From positions 1 through 45,634 of the forward strand of contig CAJTSJ010000022.1 in assembly GCA_910578785.1 (NCBI GenBank): DNA of 45,634 nt. The letters run 5' to 3'. The position numbers and the translations under genes are program-made. The notes below the pieces were generated by a model. It worked only from the letters and a program-made list of their open reading frames with translations. It was not told the origin of the DNA and searched no databases. This DNA is from an uncultured Muribaculum sp. GTDB lineage: Bacteria; Bacteroidota; Bacteroidia; Bacteroidales; Muribaculaceae. Below, one piece after another: positions 35,151 through 42,784 of the stretch (position 1 is its first letter; each line of letters opens with the position of its first letter).

Positions 35151-35902
35151 ACGGAGTGCGACAGGCTGGAGCAGAGCGAGGCGAAGTCCGACATGTCGCC
35201 GGCCTGGACATAATAGTTCGTGGCATCCATCCTTATGCTTCCGTTAAGCACCGCGTTACGCGGAATGACAAACCTACCCGCTATCGCCTCGCGGAATTCA
35301 TCGTGGCTTATCCATCCGGCTATATCATAGCTCCATTGCTCGTGGCCTATTATCTCATCTATGGTCTCGCGGGAAATTGAGTCGGAATACATCAACCTCC
35401 GGCCCTTAAACAGCCCCTTTATGTCCGGGCTGATTCTGACGAGCACATAAAAGTCGTAGCTCGCCGTGCCACCGGCATTCAGATTCGGGATGTAATTGCC
35501 CTCGGCATCATAATCCCGGCTTTCAAGCAACAGCAGATTGGAGAAATACGAGGCCGACTTCACGCTGAGCGTACGGCCATTGACAATCAGGTCGGTGTCG
35601 TCCCATACTCCCTCGCCATAGATGTCAAAATTCGGCTCGGCGCATTCAAGCCCAGCGTCTATAAGCGCACGGCGCAGGCACACCTCCGCAAGTTTGCCCT
35701 GAAACGTGTTGCAGAACTTCTCCCCCGCATGCCTAACCAAAGAACCTCCGGTGCGATAGGCCCGGTGGTGTCCCTTGCCGAAGCACATCTCATAGGCAAA
35801 GTCCACGACCGCCTTCAACGTCTCATGGCTTACCGAATGTGGAACAAACTCCCTTTTACGGGCAATCACGTAGTTCTCGCCGTACATGACCATCTTGTTC
35901 AT
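35147..35902 (-). CDS. Orphan PD-(D/E)XK-type nuclease-like protein
   Basis: A 251-residue cytoplasmic protein. The middle resembles a PD-(D/E)XK endonuclease core: helix with Glu73 (FQGKLAEVCLRRALIDAG), then WDDTDLIVNGRTLSVKSASY, where Asp104 and Lys115 could be catalytic and Ser113 replaces the usual Asp/Glu before x-K. A strand YDFYVLVRISPD follows. The C-terminus (about 190-235) holds another strand-rich segment that might bind DNA. A restriction-enzyme-like role is suggested, but there is no methyltransferase, specificity subunit or repair gene nearby. The assignment rests on motif pattern only. It has its own TATATTTG-type promoter, divergent from the Phe/Tyr operon. Confidence 0.65.
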   Translation of the reverse strand: MNKMVMYGENYVIARKREFVPHSVSHETLKAVVDFAYEMCFGKGHHRAYRTGGSLVRHAGEKFCNTFQGKLAEVCLRRALIDAGLECAEPNFDIYGEGVWDDTDLIVNGRTLSVKSASYFSNLLLLESRDYDAEGNYIPNLNAGGTASYDFYVLVRISPDIKGLFKGRRLMYSDSISRETIDEIIGHEQWSYDIAGWISHDEFREAIAGRFVIPRNAVLNGSIRMDATNYYVQAGDMSDFASLCSSLSHSV

Positions 35903-35951
35903 ATTATATTATATATGTGTTATTTGATTAGATAAACTGTTGTGTCATTTG

Positions 35952-35985
35952 CAAATATAAAATAAATCATTAAGATTTACGCAAA
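35952..35985 (-). promoter_or_regulatory. Probable promoter of the nuclease-like gene
   Basis: Minus strand TATATTTG (35959-35952) with TTTG at 35985-35982, a 22-nt spacing that is longer than ideal. The start near 35945 would give a leader of about 43 nt. Confidence 0.5.
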
Positions 35986-35999
35986 TAATCAGCAAAAAA

Positions 36000-36031
36000 G
36001 TTGCATTTTAAAAACATATCAGCTAAATTTG
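36000..36031 (+). promoter_or_regulatory. Promoter of the Phe/Tyr leader and operon
   Basis: GTTG (36000-36003), a 20-nt spacer and TAAATTTG (36024-36031). The predicted start near 36038 lies about 14 nt before the ATG of the leader peptide, so the entire attenuator is in the transcript. Confidence 0.82.
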
Positions 36032-36051
36032 CGCCATAAACGAGAGAATAT

Positions 36052-36105
36052 ATGACACGATTTTACGCATATTACTTTTCTTACTTTTATTTCGGAAGAA
36101 ATTGA
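36052..36105 (+). CDS. Phe/Tyr-rich leader peptide of an attenuator
   Basis: A 17-codon frame, MTRFYAYYFSYFYFGRN, ending in TGA. It has 4 Phe and 5 Tyr codons, all between codons 4 and 14 (36061-36093). This is the hallmark of leader peptides such as E. coli PheL. The stop codon overlaps the 5' arm of the antiterminator. Ribosome stalling at scarce Phe- or Tyr-tRNA would leave that arm free; completion of translation would cover it. The peptide itself probably has no function once made. It is too short for normal gene calling. Confidence 0.85.
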   Translation: MTRFYAYYFSYFYFGRN

Positions 36106-36194
36106 AGCGGGTCTGTATGTGTAAAATTAGAGCATAAACGATAACGATATTTGAATCCCGCTTTCAGCCGATGGAAGCGGGATTACTTTTTTTT
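36104..36194 (+). promoter_or_regulatory. Transcription attenuator of the Phe/Tyr operon
   Basis: Three segments compete. A (36104-36111, GAAGCGGG) overlaps the leader stop codon. B (36154-36165, AATCCCGCTTTC) can pair with A over 8 bp (7 Watson-Crick plus one G-U), forming an antiterminator. C (36173-36184, GGAAGCGGGATT) pairs with B over 12 bp with a 7-nt loop and is followed by AC and eight T (36187-36194), a strong intrinsic terminator. A and C share the sequence GAAGCGGG, so the two folds exclude each other. The pheA ATG follows 31 nt after the T-run. The layout matches classic ribosome-mediated attenuation. Confidence 0.85.
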
Positions 36195-36225
36195 AACGAC
36201 TACAATCTGTAAAAAACTAAAAGCG

Positions 36226-37074
36226 ATGAACAAACGCGTGACCATACAAGGCGTGGCCGGATGCTACCACGACGCGGCCGCAAGGCTATATTTCAGCAGT
36301 GAGGATATCGAGACCGTCCCATGCGACTCGTTTGAGGAGATGTTCGGCGCACTGTCGGCCGACCCGGCCCTTCTGGGCATCATGGCCATAGAGAACACCA
36401 TCGCCGGCGCGTTGCTTCAGAACCACGAACTGCTCAGAAACAGCCAGACCAAAATTATCGGCGAAATAAAGATGCGCATCAGCCACTCGCTGGCGGCGCT
36501 TCCGGGCCAGTCAATCAGCGAGCTGACCGAAGTCAACTCCCACCCGATGGCATTGAGACAATGCGAACAGTTTCTGCTGAAGCATCCAAACATGAAAAGA
36601 ATCGAGAAGTTCGACACGGCCGGAAGCGCAAGGGAGATAGCCGAACAGAAGCTTACCGGACACGCCGCGGTGTGCGGTGAATACGCCGCGGAGCTATACG
36701 GGCTGAACATACTCGAACGAAGCATCGAGACCAACAAGCGCAACTTCACGCGGTTCCTGATTCTTGCCGACCCTACGGTCATGCCGGAGCTTAAGCCGTC
36801 GGAGAAGGACGTCGACAAATCGTCGATAGTATTCACCCTGCCCCACACCAAAGGCGCGCTGTCAAAGGTGCTGACCATCCTGTCGTTCTACGACATCAAC
36901 CTGTCAAAGATACAGTCCATGCCTATTGTAGGGCGCGAGTGGGAATACCGGTTCTACGCCGACCTGACTTTCGACAGTTACATAAGGTACCGACAGGCCA
37001 TCGAAGCCGTCAGACCACTGACCAACGAGCTTAGGGTGCTCGGCGAATACGTTGAATGTAAAAAAGAAGTATAA
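36226..37074 (+). CDS. pheA: Prephenate dehydratase with ACT domain
   Basis: Converts prephenate to phenylpyruvate, the committed Phe step. The 282-residue protein has a periplasmic-binding-like catalytic domain (about 5-180) with IMAIENTIAGAL and the catalytic Thr-Arg-Phe at 175-177 (NFTRFLIL). The C-terminal ACT domain (about 200-275) has TKGALSKVLTILSFYDIN and KIQSMPI, the position where Phe-sensing enzymes have ESRP. There is no chorismate mutase domain; that activity is on the DAHP synthase gene two places on. The start is ATG 36226 (MNKRVTIQG). An upstream in-frame TTG at 36151 lies inside the terminator stem and is rejected. It overlaps nothing and the next gene starts 5 nt on. Confidence 0.95.
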   Translation: MNKRVTIQGVAGCYHDAAARLYFSSEDIETVPCDSFEEMFGALSADPALLGIMAIENTIAGALLQNHELLRNSQTKIIGEIKMRISHSLAALPGQSISELTEVNSHPMALRQCEQFLLKHPNMKRIEKFDTAGSAREIAEQKLTGHAAVCGEYAAELYGLNILERSIETNKRNFTRFLILADPTVMPELKPSEKDVDKSSIVFTLPHTKGALSKVLTILSFYDINLSKIQSMPIVGREWEYRFYADLTFDSYIRYRQAIEAVRPLTNELRVLGEYVECKKEV

Positions 37075-37079
37075 CAGAT

Positions 37080-38249
37080 ATGAACAAGACAATACAACCG
37101 GCCGACAGAGTGTCGGCAATCCAGGAATACTACTTCTCGCGCAAGCTGAAGGAGATAGCCGGACTTAACGCCGGAGGAGCCGACATAATATCGCTCGGCA
37201 TAGGCGGGCCCGACCGACCGCCCCACCCAGACGTCATCGAGACCATGGTGGACGAAGTGCAGAAGCCCGGCAACCACAGCTATCAGCCGGGAATCGGCAT
37301 ACCGCAATTCCGCAAGGCCATAGCCGACTGGTACAGCCGATGGTACGGCGTATCGCTCGACCCGGCAACGGAGGTGCAACCGCTCATAGGGTCAAAAGAG
37401 GGCATACTCCACATATCCCTGGCGTTCCTCAATCCGGGCGACGGCGTGCTGGTGCCGAATCCGGGCTACCCGACATATACATCAGTAAGCCGACTGACCC
37501 AGGCCGAGATATTCAACTACGACCTTCTCGAAGAGAACGGCTGGATGCCCGATCTGGAGCTGATGGAGAGCACCCTGCCTCTTGACAAGATAAAACTGAT
37601 GTGGATCAACTATCCGCACATGCCCACCGGCACCCCCGCCACGCTGGAGCTGTTTGAAAAGATAGTGGCCTTCGGCAAGAAGCACGGCATCGTCATAGCC
37701 CACGACAATCCCTACAGCTTCATACTCAACGACCGGCCGTTGAGCCTCCTGCAGGTCGAAGGAGCCAAGGAGATAGCCATAGAGCTGAACTCACTGAGCA
37801 AGTCGCACAACATGGCGGGCTGGCGAATGGCCATGATGGCAAGCAACCCGACGTTTATCAACTGGGTGTTCAAAGTGAAGTCAAACATCGATTCCGGACA
37901 GTTCCGTCCCATGATGCTCGCCGCAGTCAAGGCGCTCGAATCAACCCCGGAATGGTACAGCGAACTCAACGCCGCATACTCGTCGCGCAGGCTTCTGGCC
38001 GAACAGATCATGACACAGCTCGGATGCACGTTCGACCGCAACCAGCGTGGACTGTTCCTCTGGGGACGCATACCCGACACCGAAAAATCGTCGGAGTCGC
38101 TGGCCGACAAGGCCCTGTACAACGCCCGCGTGTTCATAACTCCCGGATTCATCTTCGGAAGCAACGGCGACCGCTACATACGCATATCGCTCTGCGCCAC
38201 TGAAGACAAACTCAGCGAAGCCCTACAGCGCATAAAAGATAATTTATAA
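37080..38249 (+). CDS. Class I/II PLP aminotransferase, probably for Phe/Tyr
   Basis: A 389-residue fold-type I aminotransferase. The PLP lysine is Lys241 in NSLSKSHNMAGWRM. Other family marks are SLGIGGPDRPPHP, VLVPNPGYPTYTSVSR, INYPHMPTGTPA and the C-terminal RYIRISLCATEDKLSEALQRI. It resembles LL-diaminopimelate/aspartate-type enzymes by overall sequence. Position between pheA and the DAHP synthase/chorismate mutase, under the Phe/Tyr attenuator, argues that it transaminates phenylpyruvate and hydroxyphenylpyruvate. DapL activity cannot be excluded. Confidence 0.93.
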   Translation: MNKTIQPADRVSAIQEYYFSRKLKEIAGLNAGGADIISLGIGGPDRPPHPDVIETMVDEVQKPGNHSYQPGIGIPQFRKAIADWYSRWYGVSLDPATEVQPLIGSKEGILHISLAFLNPGDGVLVPNPGYPTYTSVSRLTQAEIFNYDLLEENGWMPDLELMESTLPLDKIKLMWINYPHMPTGTPATLELFEKIVAFGKKHGIVIAHDNPYSFILNDRPLSLLQVEGAKEIAIELNSLSKSHNMAGWRMAMMASNPTFINWVFKVKSNIDSGQFRPMMLAAVKALESTPEWYSELNAAYSSRRLLAEQIMTQLGCTFDRNQRGLFLWGRIPDTEKSSESLADKALYNARVFITPGFIFGSNGDRYIRISLCATEDKLSEALQRIKDNL

Positions 38250-38277
38250 CAATCATACAATCAACAATATTTTTGAA

Positions 38278-39357
38278 ATGAACGATTTAAAGCCGATAGT
38301 ACCGGAAGCGTCCGGAATAGGCACACCGATGATTATAGCCGGCCCATGCAGTGCCGAAACCAGAGAACAAGTCATGGCCACCGCCGAAGAACTCTCGCGC
38401 AACGGAGTCAGAATATTCCGCGCAGGCATCTGGAAACCCCGTACCAAACCGGGCGGATTCGAAGGCGTCGGAGCCGAAGGTCTGGAATGGCTGAAAGAGG
38501 TAAAGGAGAAGACCGGCATGTTGCTGACCATCGAGGTGGCCACACGCCAGCACGTCGAACTTGCCCTCGAAGCCGGAATCGACATACTGTGGATAGGAGC
38601 GCGCACATCGGCCAATCCGTTTGCCATGCAGGAGATAGCCGACGCCATCAAGGATTCAGGCAAGGACGTGGCTGTGATGGTCAAGAATCCCGTCAACCCT
38701 GACCTCGAGCTATGGATCGGCGCGCTACAGCGCATCTACAACGCCGGCGTGCGTCGTCTCGGAGCCATACACCGCGGATTCAGCGCCTACGGCAAGCATC
38801 TCTACCGCAATCTGCCCCAATGGCACATACCTATCGAACTGCGCCGGCGCTTTCCCGAGATGCCGTTGATATGCGACCCGAGCCACATCGGAGGCAAACG
38901 CGAACTCGTGGCACCGCTCTCACAGCAGGCACTCGACATGGGATTTGACGGACTGATTATCGAGAGCCACTGCGAGCCCGACTGCGCATGGAGCGACAAG
39001 GACCAGCAGGTCACTCCCGAAGTGCTCAACTTCATCCTCAACACACTCGTCCACCGCGACTCGACGGTGACCACCGAAAGCCTCTCAATACTCCGCCAGC
39101 AGATCGACGAACTCGACAACGAGCTTCTCGAAGTGCTCAACAAGCGAATGAGAGTGTCGCGCGAAATCGGACAGTACAAGAAAGAACACCGCATGCCCGT
39201 CCTGCAGATAGTGCGCCACGACGAAATCATGCAGTCGCGCGTCAAGCTCGCCACCGACATGGGCATGGATGCTGAATTCATGCGCACAGTGCTTTCGGCC
39301 ATCCACGAGGAGTCCGTACGCCAGCAGATAGAGATTTTCAATGACCGTACACGCTAA
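38278..39357 (+). CDS. Bifunctional DAHP synthase / chorismate mutase
   Basis: A 359-residue fusion catalysing the first step of the shikimate pathway and the branch to prephenate. Residues 1-260 form a type I-beta/KDSA-like DAHP synthase: IIAGPCSAETREQ, FRAGIWKPRTKPGGFEG, VKNPVNPDLELWIGAL, LICDPSHIGGKRE and ESHCEPDCAWSDKDQQ supply PEP, metal and phosphate contacts. Residues about 266-359 form an AroQ-type chorismate mutase: LRQQIDELDNELLEVLNKRM and VSREIGQYKKEH. In such fusions the mutase domain also mediates feedback inhibition. It lies between the aminotransferase and tyrA in the attenuated operon. Confidence 0.96.
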   Translation: MNDLKPIVPEASGIGTPMIIAGPCSAETREQVMATAEELSRNGVRIFRAGIWKPRTKPGGFEGVGAEGLEWLKEVKEKTGMLLTIEVATRQHVELALEAGIDILWIGARTSANPFAMQEIADAIKDSGKDVAVMVKNPVNPDLELWIGALQRIYNAGVRRLGAIHRGFSAYGKHLYRNLPQWHIPIELRRRFPEMPLICDPSHIGGKRELVAPLSQQALDMGFDGLIIESHCEPDCAWSDKDQQVTPEVLNFILNTLVHRDSTVTTESLSILRQQIDELDNELLEVLNKRMRVSREIGQYKKEHRMPVLQIVRHDEIMQSRVKLATDMGMDAEFMRTVLSAIHEESVRQQIEIFNDRTR

Positions 39358-39370
39358 ACCTTGCCAGCAT

Positions 39371-40144
39371 ATGAAGATACTTATTCTCGGAGCCGGAAAG
39401 ATGGGGTCGTTCTTCTGCGACGTGCTGTCGACCACCCACGACGTAGCCATATTCGACACCGACCCTCGGCGCTTGCTGTTCACATTCAACTGCCGGCGGT
39501 TCTCGACCATGGAAGAAATTGAAGAATTCACACCCGACATGGTCATCAACGCCGCTACGGTAAAATACACCATACAGGCGTTCAGACGGATAATGCCTTA
39601 CGTTCCCGACAACTGCATCCTGAGCGACATCGCCTCGGTAAAGACCGGACTGCCTGACTTCTACCGCGAAAGCGGCCATCCGTTCGTGTCGACCCACCCC
39701 ATGTTCGGCCCTACGTTCGCATCGCTGAGCAACCTCAGCCAGGAGAACGCAATAATAATAGCCGAAGGCGACCATCTCGGCAAAGTCTTCTTCAAGGACC
39801 TATACCGACAGCTCAACCTCCACATCGAGGAATATACGTTTCAGGAACATGACGAGACCATAGCCTATTCGCTGTCCATTCCGTTTGCCTCCACCCTCGT
39901 GTTTGCAAGCTGCATGAAGCACCAGTCGGCTCCGGGCACCACATTCAAGCGCCACAAGGCCATAGCAGACGGACTTATGGGCGAAGACGACTACCTGCTC
40001 AGCGAGATTCTGTTCAATCCCAACACCTCCGGACAGCTTGAAAAGATACGGGAAAAGCTGGCCGAACTGCAAAAAATAGTCGAGTCCCACGACTCGGAAG
40101 CCATGCAGGACTATCTCGACAGAGTCCGCCAAAACCTGAAATAG
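39371..40144 (+). CDS. tyrA: Prephenate dehydrogenase
   Basis: A 257-residue NAD(P)-dependent enzyme converting prephenate to 4-hydroxyphenylpyruvate. The Rossmann start is MKILILGAGKMGSFF. VINAATVKYTIQAF, LSDIASVKTGLPDFY and FVSTHPMFGPTFA with its catalytic-site His follow. No ACT or mutase domain is fused. ATG 39371 fits the family start; an in-frame ATG at 39341 would overlap the preceding gene by 17 nt. It is the last gene of the operon, 13 nt after the DAHP synthase-mutase stop, so Phe and Tyr branches are regulated together. Confidence 0.94.
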   Translation: MKILILGAGKMGSFFCDVLSTTHDVAIFDTDPRRLLFTFNCRRFSTMEEIEEFTPDMVINAATVKYTIQAFRRIMPYVPDNCILSDIASVKTGLPDFYRESGHPFVSTHPMFGPTFASLSNLSQENAIIIAEGDHLGKVFFKDLYRQLNLHIEEYTFQEHDETIAYSLSIPFASTLVFASCMKHQSAPGTTFKRHKAIADGLMGEDDYLLSEILFNPNTSGQLEKIREKLAELQKIVESHDSEAMQDYLDRVRQNLK

Positions 40145-40204
40145 CGCCTCCCCGAACATTGCACGGCCACAAGACGATGTGCCTCTCAGTAGGCAGTAAA
40201 TCTC

Positions 40205-40331
40205 CCCCATGGACCGGGACCTCCAGTCCCTATCCATGGGGATTAACATATCATGCGTCTCCGACGCATCCCACACACACGGGCATGTCGCGTCGTAGAC
40301 GCGACAATACGTTAATCCACACGATAAAGCC
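40205..40331. repeat. Array of three hairpins; modular intergenic repeat, copy 2
   Basis: The 3' gap between convergent tyrA and aguB carries three good hairpins. The first is CCCCATGGA/TCCATGGGG (40205-40241) with inner stem GGGAC/GTCCC. The second is ATGCGTC-TCC-GACGCAT (40253-40269). The third is TGTCGCGTC-GTA-GACGCGACA (40286-40306). A 25-nt block (40307-40331) follows that matches 30576-30600 reversed at 23 of 25 positions. The second hairpin matches the one at 30524-30540. None has a T-tract. A smaller stem CTGAC/GTCAG lies at 40392-40407. No coding frame is apparent. Confidence 0.8.
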
Positions 40332-40403
40332 CGCATGGCATTCGTGGGGGCGCAGGCCAAACAAATCCACGCCACAACGTCGTAGGCGCGTCTGACTTGT
40401 CCG

Positions 40404-41291
40404 TCAGTCTAAAAATCGTTTAGTGATGCCCTGGTAAGCGTCGATGCGCCTGTCGCGCAGGAAAGGCCACCAGCGTCTCACGGATTCCGAACGCTCCATG
40501 TCGACCTCGACCTTGACCGCCTCCTCTTCGCAGTCCGAAGCCCGGTAAATAAACTCGCCCTGCGGACCGGCAACAAACGAGCTTCCCCAGAACTGTATGC
40601 CGTTAGTGGCGCCTGACGGGTCGGCTTCATGCCCTACCCGGTTCACTGCCACCACGGGGAGCCCGTTGGCCACGGCATGACCGCGCTGAACCGTGATCCA
40701 CGCTTCGCGCTGACGCGACTTTTCGTCGTCAGCGTCGGTGCTCTCCCAGCCTATCGCCGTCGGGTAAATCAACAGCTGTGCTCCCCGCAAGGCCATCAGG
40801 CGCGCCGCCTCGGGATACCACTGGTCCCAGCACACAAGCACGCCAAGTCGTCCCACCGACGTGTCGATAGGCTCAAAGCCCAGGTCGCCCGGGGTGAAAT
40901 AAAACTTCTCGTAGTAAGCGGGGTCGTCGGGTATATGCATTTTTCTATACTTGCCCGCTATCGAACCGTCGCGCTCAAACACCACGGCCGTATTGTGGTA
41001 AAGTCCTGGAGCCCTGCGCTCGAAAAGCGAGGTCACGATGACCACACCGTGCTTCTTAGCCAGCGAGGCATAGAAGTCGGTGGTCTCCGAGGGTATGGCG
41101 ACCGCCAGGTCACAGCCGTCGACAGTCTCCGTCTGGCAAAAATACAGCGAATCGTGAAGCTCCTGGTTGACAATCAGCGAGCATCCGCCGGCCGACAATT
41201 CGGCTATTTTCTCCCCTATCCTGCGACGGTTAAAGTCGCGGTCGGCCGTGTTGGCCTGCTGTATGATTCCTACATTAAGAATTTTGGTCAT
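40404..41291 (-). CDS. aguB: N-carbamoylputrescine amidohydrolase
   Basis: A 295-residue nitrilase-fold enzyme. The catalytic triad is Glu44 (NQELHD), Lys117 (RKMHIPDDP) and Cys154 (VLVCWDQWYPEAA). The segment YYEKFYFTPGDLGF is typical of N-carbamoylputrescine amidases. It removes the carbamoyl group to yield putrescine, CO2 and ammonia. The start overlaps the stop of the agmatine deiminase by 4 nt, so the two consecutive steps of putrescine synthesis are translationally linked. Confidence 0.95.
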   Translation of the reverse strand: MTKILNVGIIQQANTADRDFNRRRIGEKIAELSAGGCSLIVNQELHDSLYFCQTETVDGCDLAVAIPSETTDFYASLAKKHGVVIVTSLFERRAPGLYHNTAVVFERDGSIAGKYRKMHIPDDPAYYEKFYFTPGDLGFEPIDTSVGRLGVLVCWDQWYPEAARLMALRGAQLLIYPTAIGWESTDADDEKSRQREAWITVQRGHAVANGLPVVAVNRVGHEADPSGATNGIQFWGSSFVAGPQGEFIYRASDCEEEAVKVEVDMERSESVRRWWPFLRDRRIDAYQGITKRFLD

Positions 41292-42343
41292 ATCGATAGT
41301 ATTTCTTCAGGCAGTTGCATCGTGACGCAATGCAACGACCCGTGTTGCTTAATCAACGGCCGGCAGTCAATCATCCTTACCTCATGGTCGGGAAACGCCA
41401 CCCTGAGTATCTGCGAAGCCAGAAGGTCTTTTTTCACTTGTCCGTAGGAAGGCATCAGGATTGACCTGTCGAGAATCAGGAAGTTGGCATAAGTGGCCGG
41501 CAACCTCTCACCCTCGTCGTCGTAGATGGCGTCGGGAAGAGGCAGGGCTATCAGATTGTAAGGCATCCCGTCAGGAGTGCGCAAAGCCTTAAGCTCATCC
41601 TCCATCGCGTGCAACTCGTCATAATGCTCGTCGTCGGCATCGTCGGTCGACGTATAAACTATAGTATCGCCCGGAGCCAGACGAGCCAGCGTGTCGATAT
41701 GGCTGTCCGTATCGTCGCCCGCAAGCGCGCCGTGGTCGAGCCAGAGCACCTTCTTAAGTCCGAACGCCGACTTCAGATACGACTCAATCTCGTCGCGCGA
41801 CATGTCGCCGTTGCGGTTGGGCGACATCAGGCATGTCGACGTGGTAAGCAACGTGCCTTCGCCGTCGCTCTCTATCGAACCGCCTTCGAGCACAAACCCC
41901 AGACGGTTGATGCGGGGAGCCTGTATCAGACCCGAGCGCACCATGGCCGACGTTATCAGATTGTCCTTGTCGGCAGGAAATTTCAGCCCCCAGCCGTTGA
42001 ACTTGAAGTCGCTTACGGCATACCCCCCGTCGACACGTACGGTTATAGGGCCGAAGTCACGGGCCCACGTATCGTTGGTCGGACAGTCCAGATACAGGAA
42101 CCTGTCCTGTCTGGGATGTCCCGACATAAGCCCTTTCGGAACAGACGTATCGGGTGCAACTATTACGACTACGGCTTCGTCGGCGATTGCAGAGGCAATG
42201 CTGACAAAGCATTCGGTCACTTCATCAAGAATCGGAGCCCAGTCGGTGTGCTCGTGAGGCCATGACAACAGCACGGCCCCGTTATGCTCCCACTCGGCGG
42301 GAAGACGCACAGCTCCGTCGCGGTGGCTGTCGGCGTTATTCAT
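41288..42343 (-). CDS. aguA: Agmatine deiminase
   Basis: A roughly 351-residue guanidino-group enzyme that converts agmatine to N-carbamoylputrescine and ammonia. Family marks are LPAEWEHNGAVLLSWPHEHTDW, TNDTWARDFGPITV, VLEGGSIESDGEGTLLTT, GALAGDDTDSHIDTLARL and the catalytic Cys segment KQHGSLHCVTMQLP near the end. The start is uncertain among three ATGs within 10 nt (42343, 42346, 42352), all overlapping the end of the small upstream gene. No arginine decarboxylase gene is in the window, so agmatine must come from elsewhere. Confidence 0.95.
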   Translation of the reverse strand: MNNADSHRDGAVRLPAEWEHNGAVLLSWPHEHTDWAPILDEVTECFVSIASAIADEAVVVIVAPDTSVPKGLMSGHPRQDRFLYLDCPTNDTWARDFGPITVRVDGGYAVSDFKFNGWGLKFPADKDNLITSAMVRSGLIQAPRINRLGFVLEGGSIESDGEGTLLTTSTCLMSPNRNGDMSRDEIESYLKSAFGLKKVLWLDHGALAGDDTDSHIDTLARLAPGDTIVYTSTDDADDEHYDELHAMEDELKALRTPDGMPYNLIALPLPDAIYDDEGERLPATYANFLILDRSILMPSYGQVKKDLLASQILRVAFPDHEVRMIDCRPLIKQHGSLHCVTMQLPEEILSI

Positions 42344-42569
42344 CATAATCATTAAGAGTGTCGTATATCGATTCCTGCGAGTCAAGATATTCGTCGCAGT
42401 AGTCCAGAAAACCCATCTTCTCAGAGCTTCCTACCGCACTGCACCATTCCTTATATTGCTCACGAAGCTCGGAATCCTCATGAATTATCTTCTTAAACTC
42501 GGCATCTGCAATATCCACACTTCCATACTGACGAATCAAGTGCAAAAAGATATCGGTTATGTCATTCAT
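42336..42569 (-). CDS. Small acidic protein of unknown function
   Basis: A 77-residue acidic, predicted all-helical protein (LIRQYGSVDIADAEFKKI, LREQYKEWCSAVGSSEKMG, ending LNDYDE). No domain recognised. It is the first gene of the aguAB transcript and overlaps the aguA start region by several nt. A link to polyamine synthesis is only positional. Confidence 0.78.
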   Translation of the reverse strand: MNDITDIFLHLIRQYGSVDIADAEFKKIIHEDSELREQYKEWCSAVGSSEKMGFLDYCDEYLDSQESIYDTLNDYDE

Positions 42570-42628
42570 TTTATGATTACAATATCAAGTATATAATTTA
42601 AAGTGTCGATTTTTCTTATTCCACGTTC

Positions 42629-42660
42629 CAAATATACAACGCGACAACATAACTGGCAAA
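42629..42660 (-). promoter_or_regulatory. Promoter of the small gene-aguA-aguB operon
   Basis: Minus strand TTTG (42660-42657), a 20-nt spacer and TATATTTG (42636-42629). The start near 42622 gives a leader of about 53 nt. Confidence 0.8.
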
Positions 42661-42718
42661 TATTTTCACAATTTTAAATAATTAATCCATATTTTTACAT
42701 AGCATTCGCCCACAGAAA

Positions 42719-42755
42719 GCGGGAGCCTCCGTAAATGAATCCGAGGGGCTCCCGC
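42719..42755 (-). terminator. GC-rich hairpin after the WG-repeat gene
   Basis: GCGGGAGCC and GGCTCCCGC form a 9-bp stem, with an inner CCTC/GAGG extension. The minus-strand tail is only TTTC, so termination may be weak. It lies 30 nt past the stop of the WG-repeat gene. Confidence 0.65.
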
Positions 42756-42784
42756 CATACATATATATCGTTGTCAATACCTTA

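Noticed and set aside
36151..36225. TTG-started N-terminal extension of prephenate dehydratase
   Set aside because: The extension would begin inside the attenuator terminator stem and encodes non-conserved residues; ATG 36226 matches the family start.
40205..40410. CRISPR array
   Set aside because: The hairpins differ in sequence and spacing; there are no identical direct repeats with unique spacers and no cas genes.
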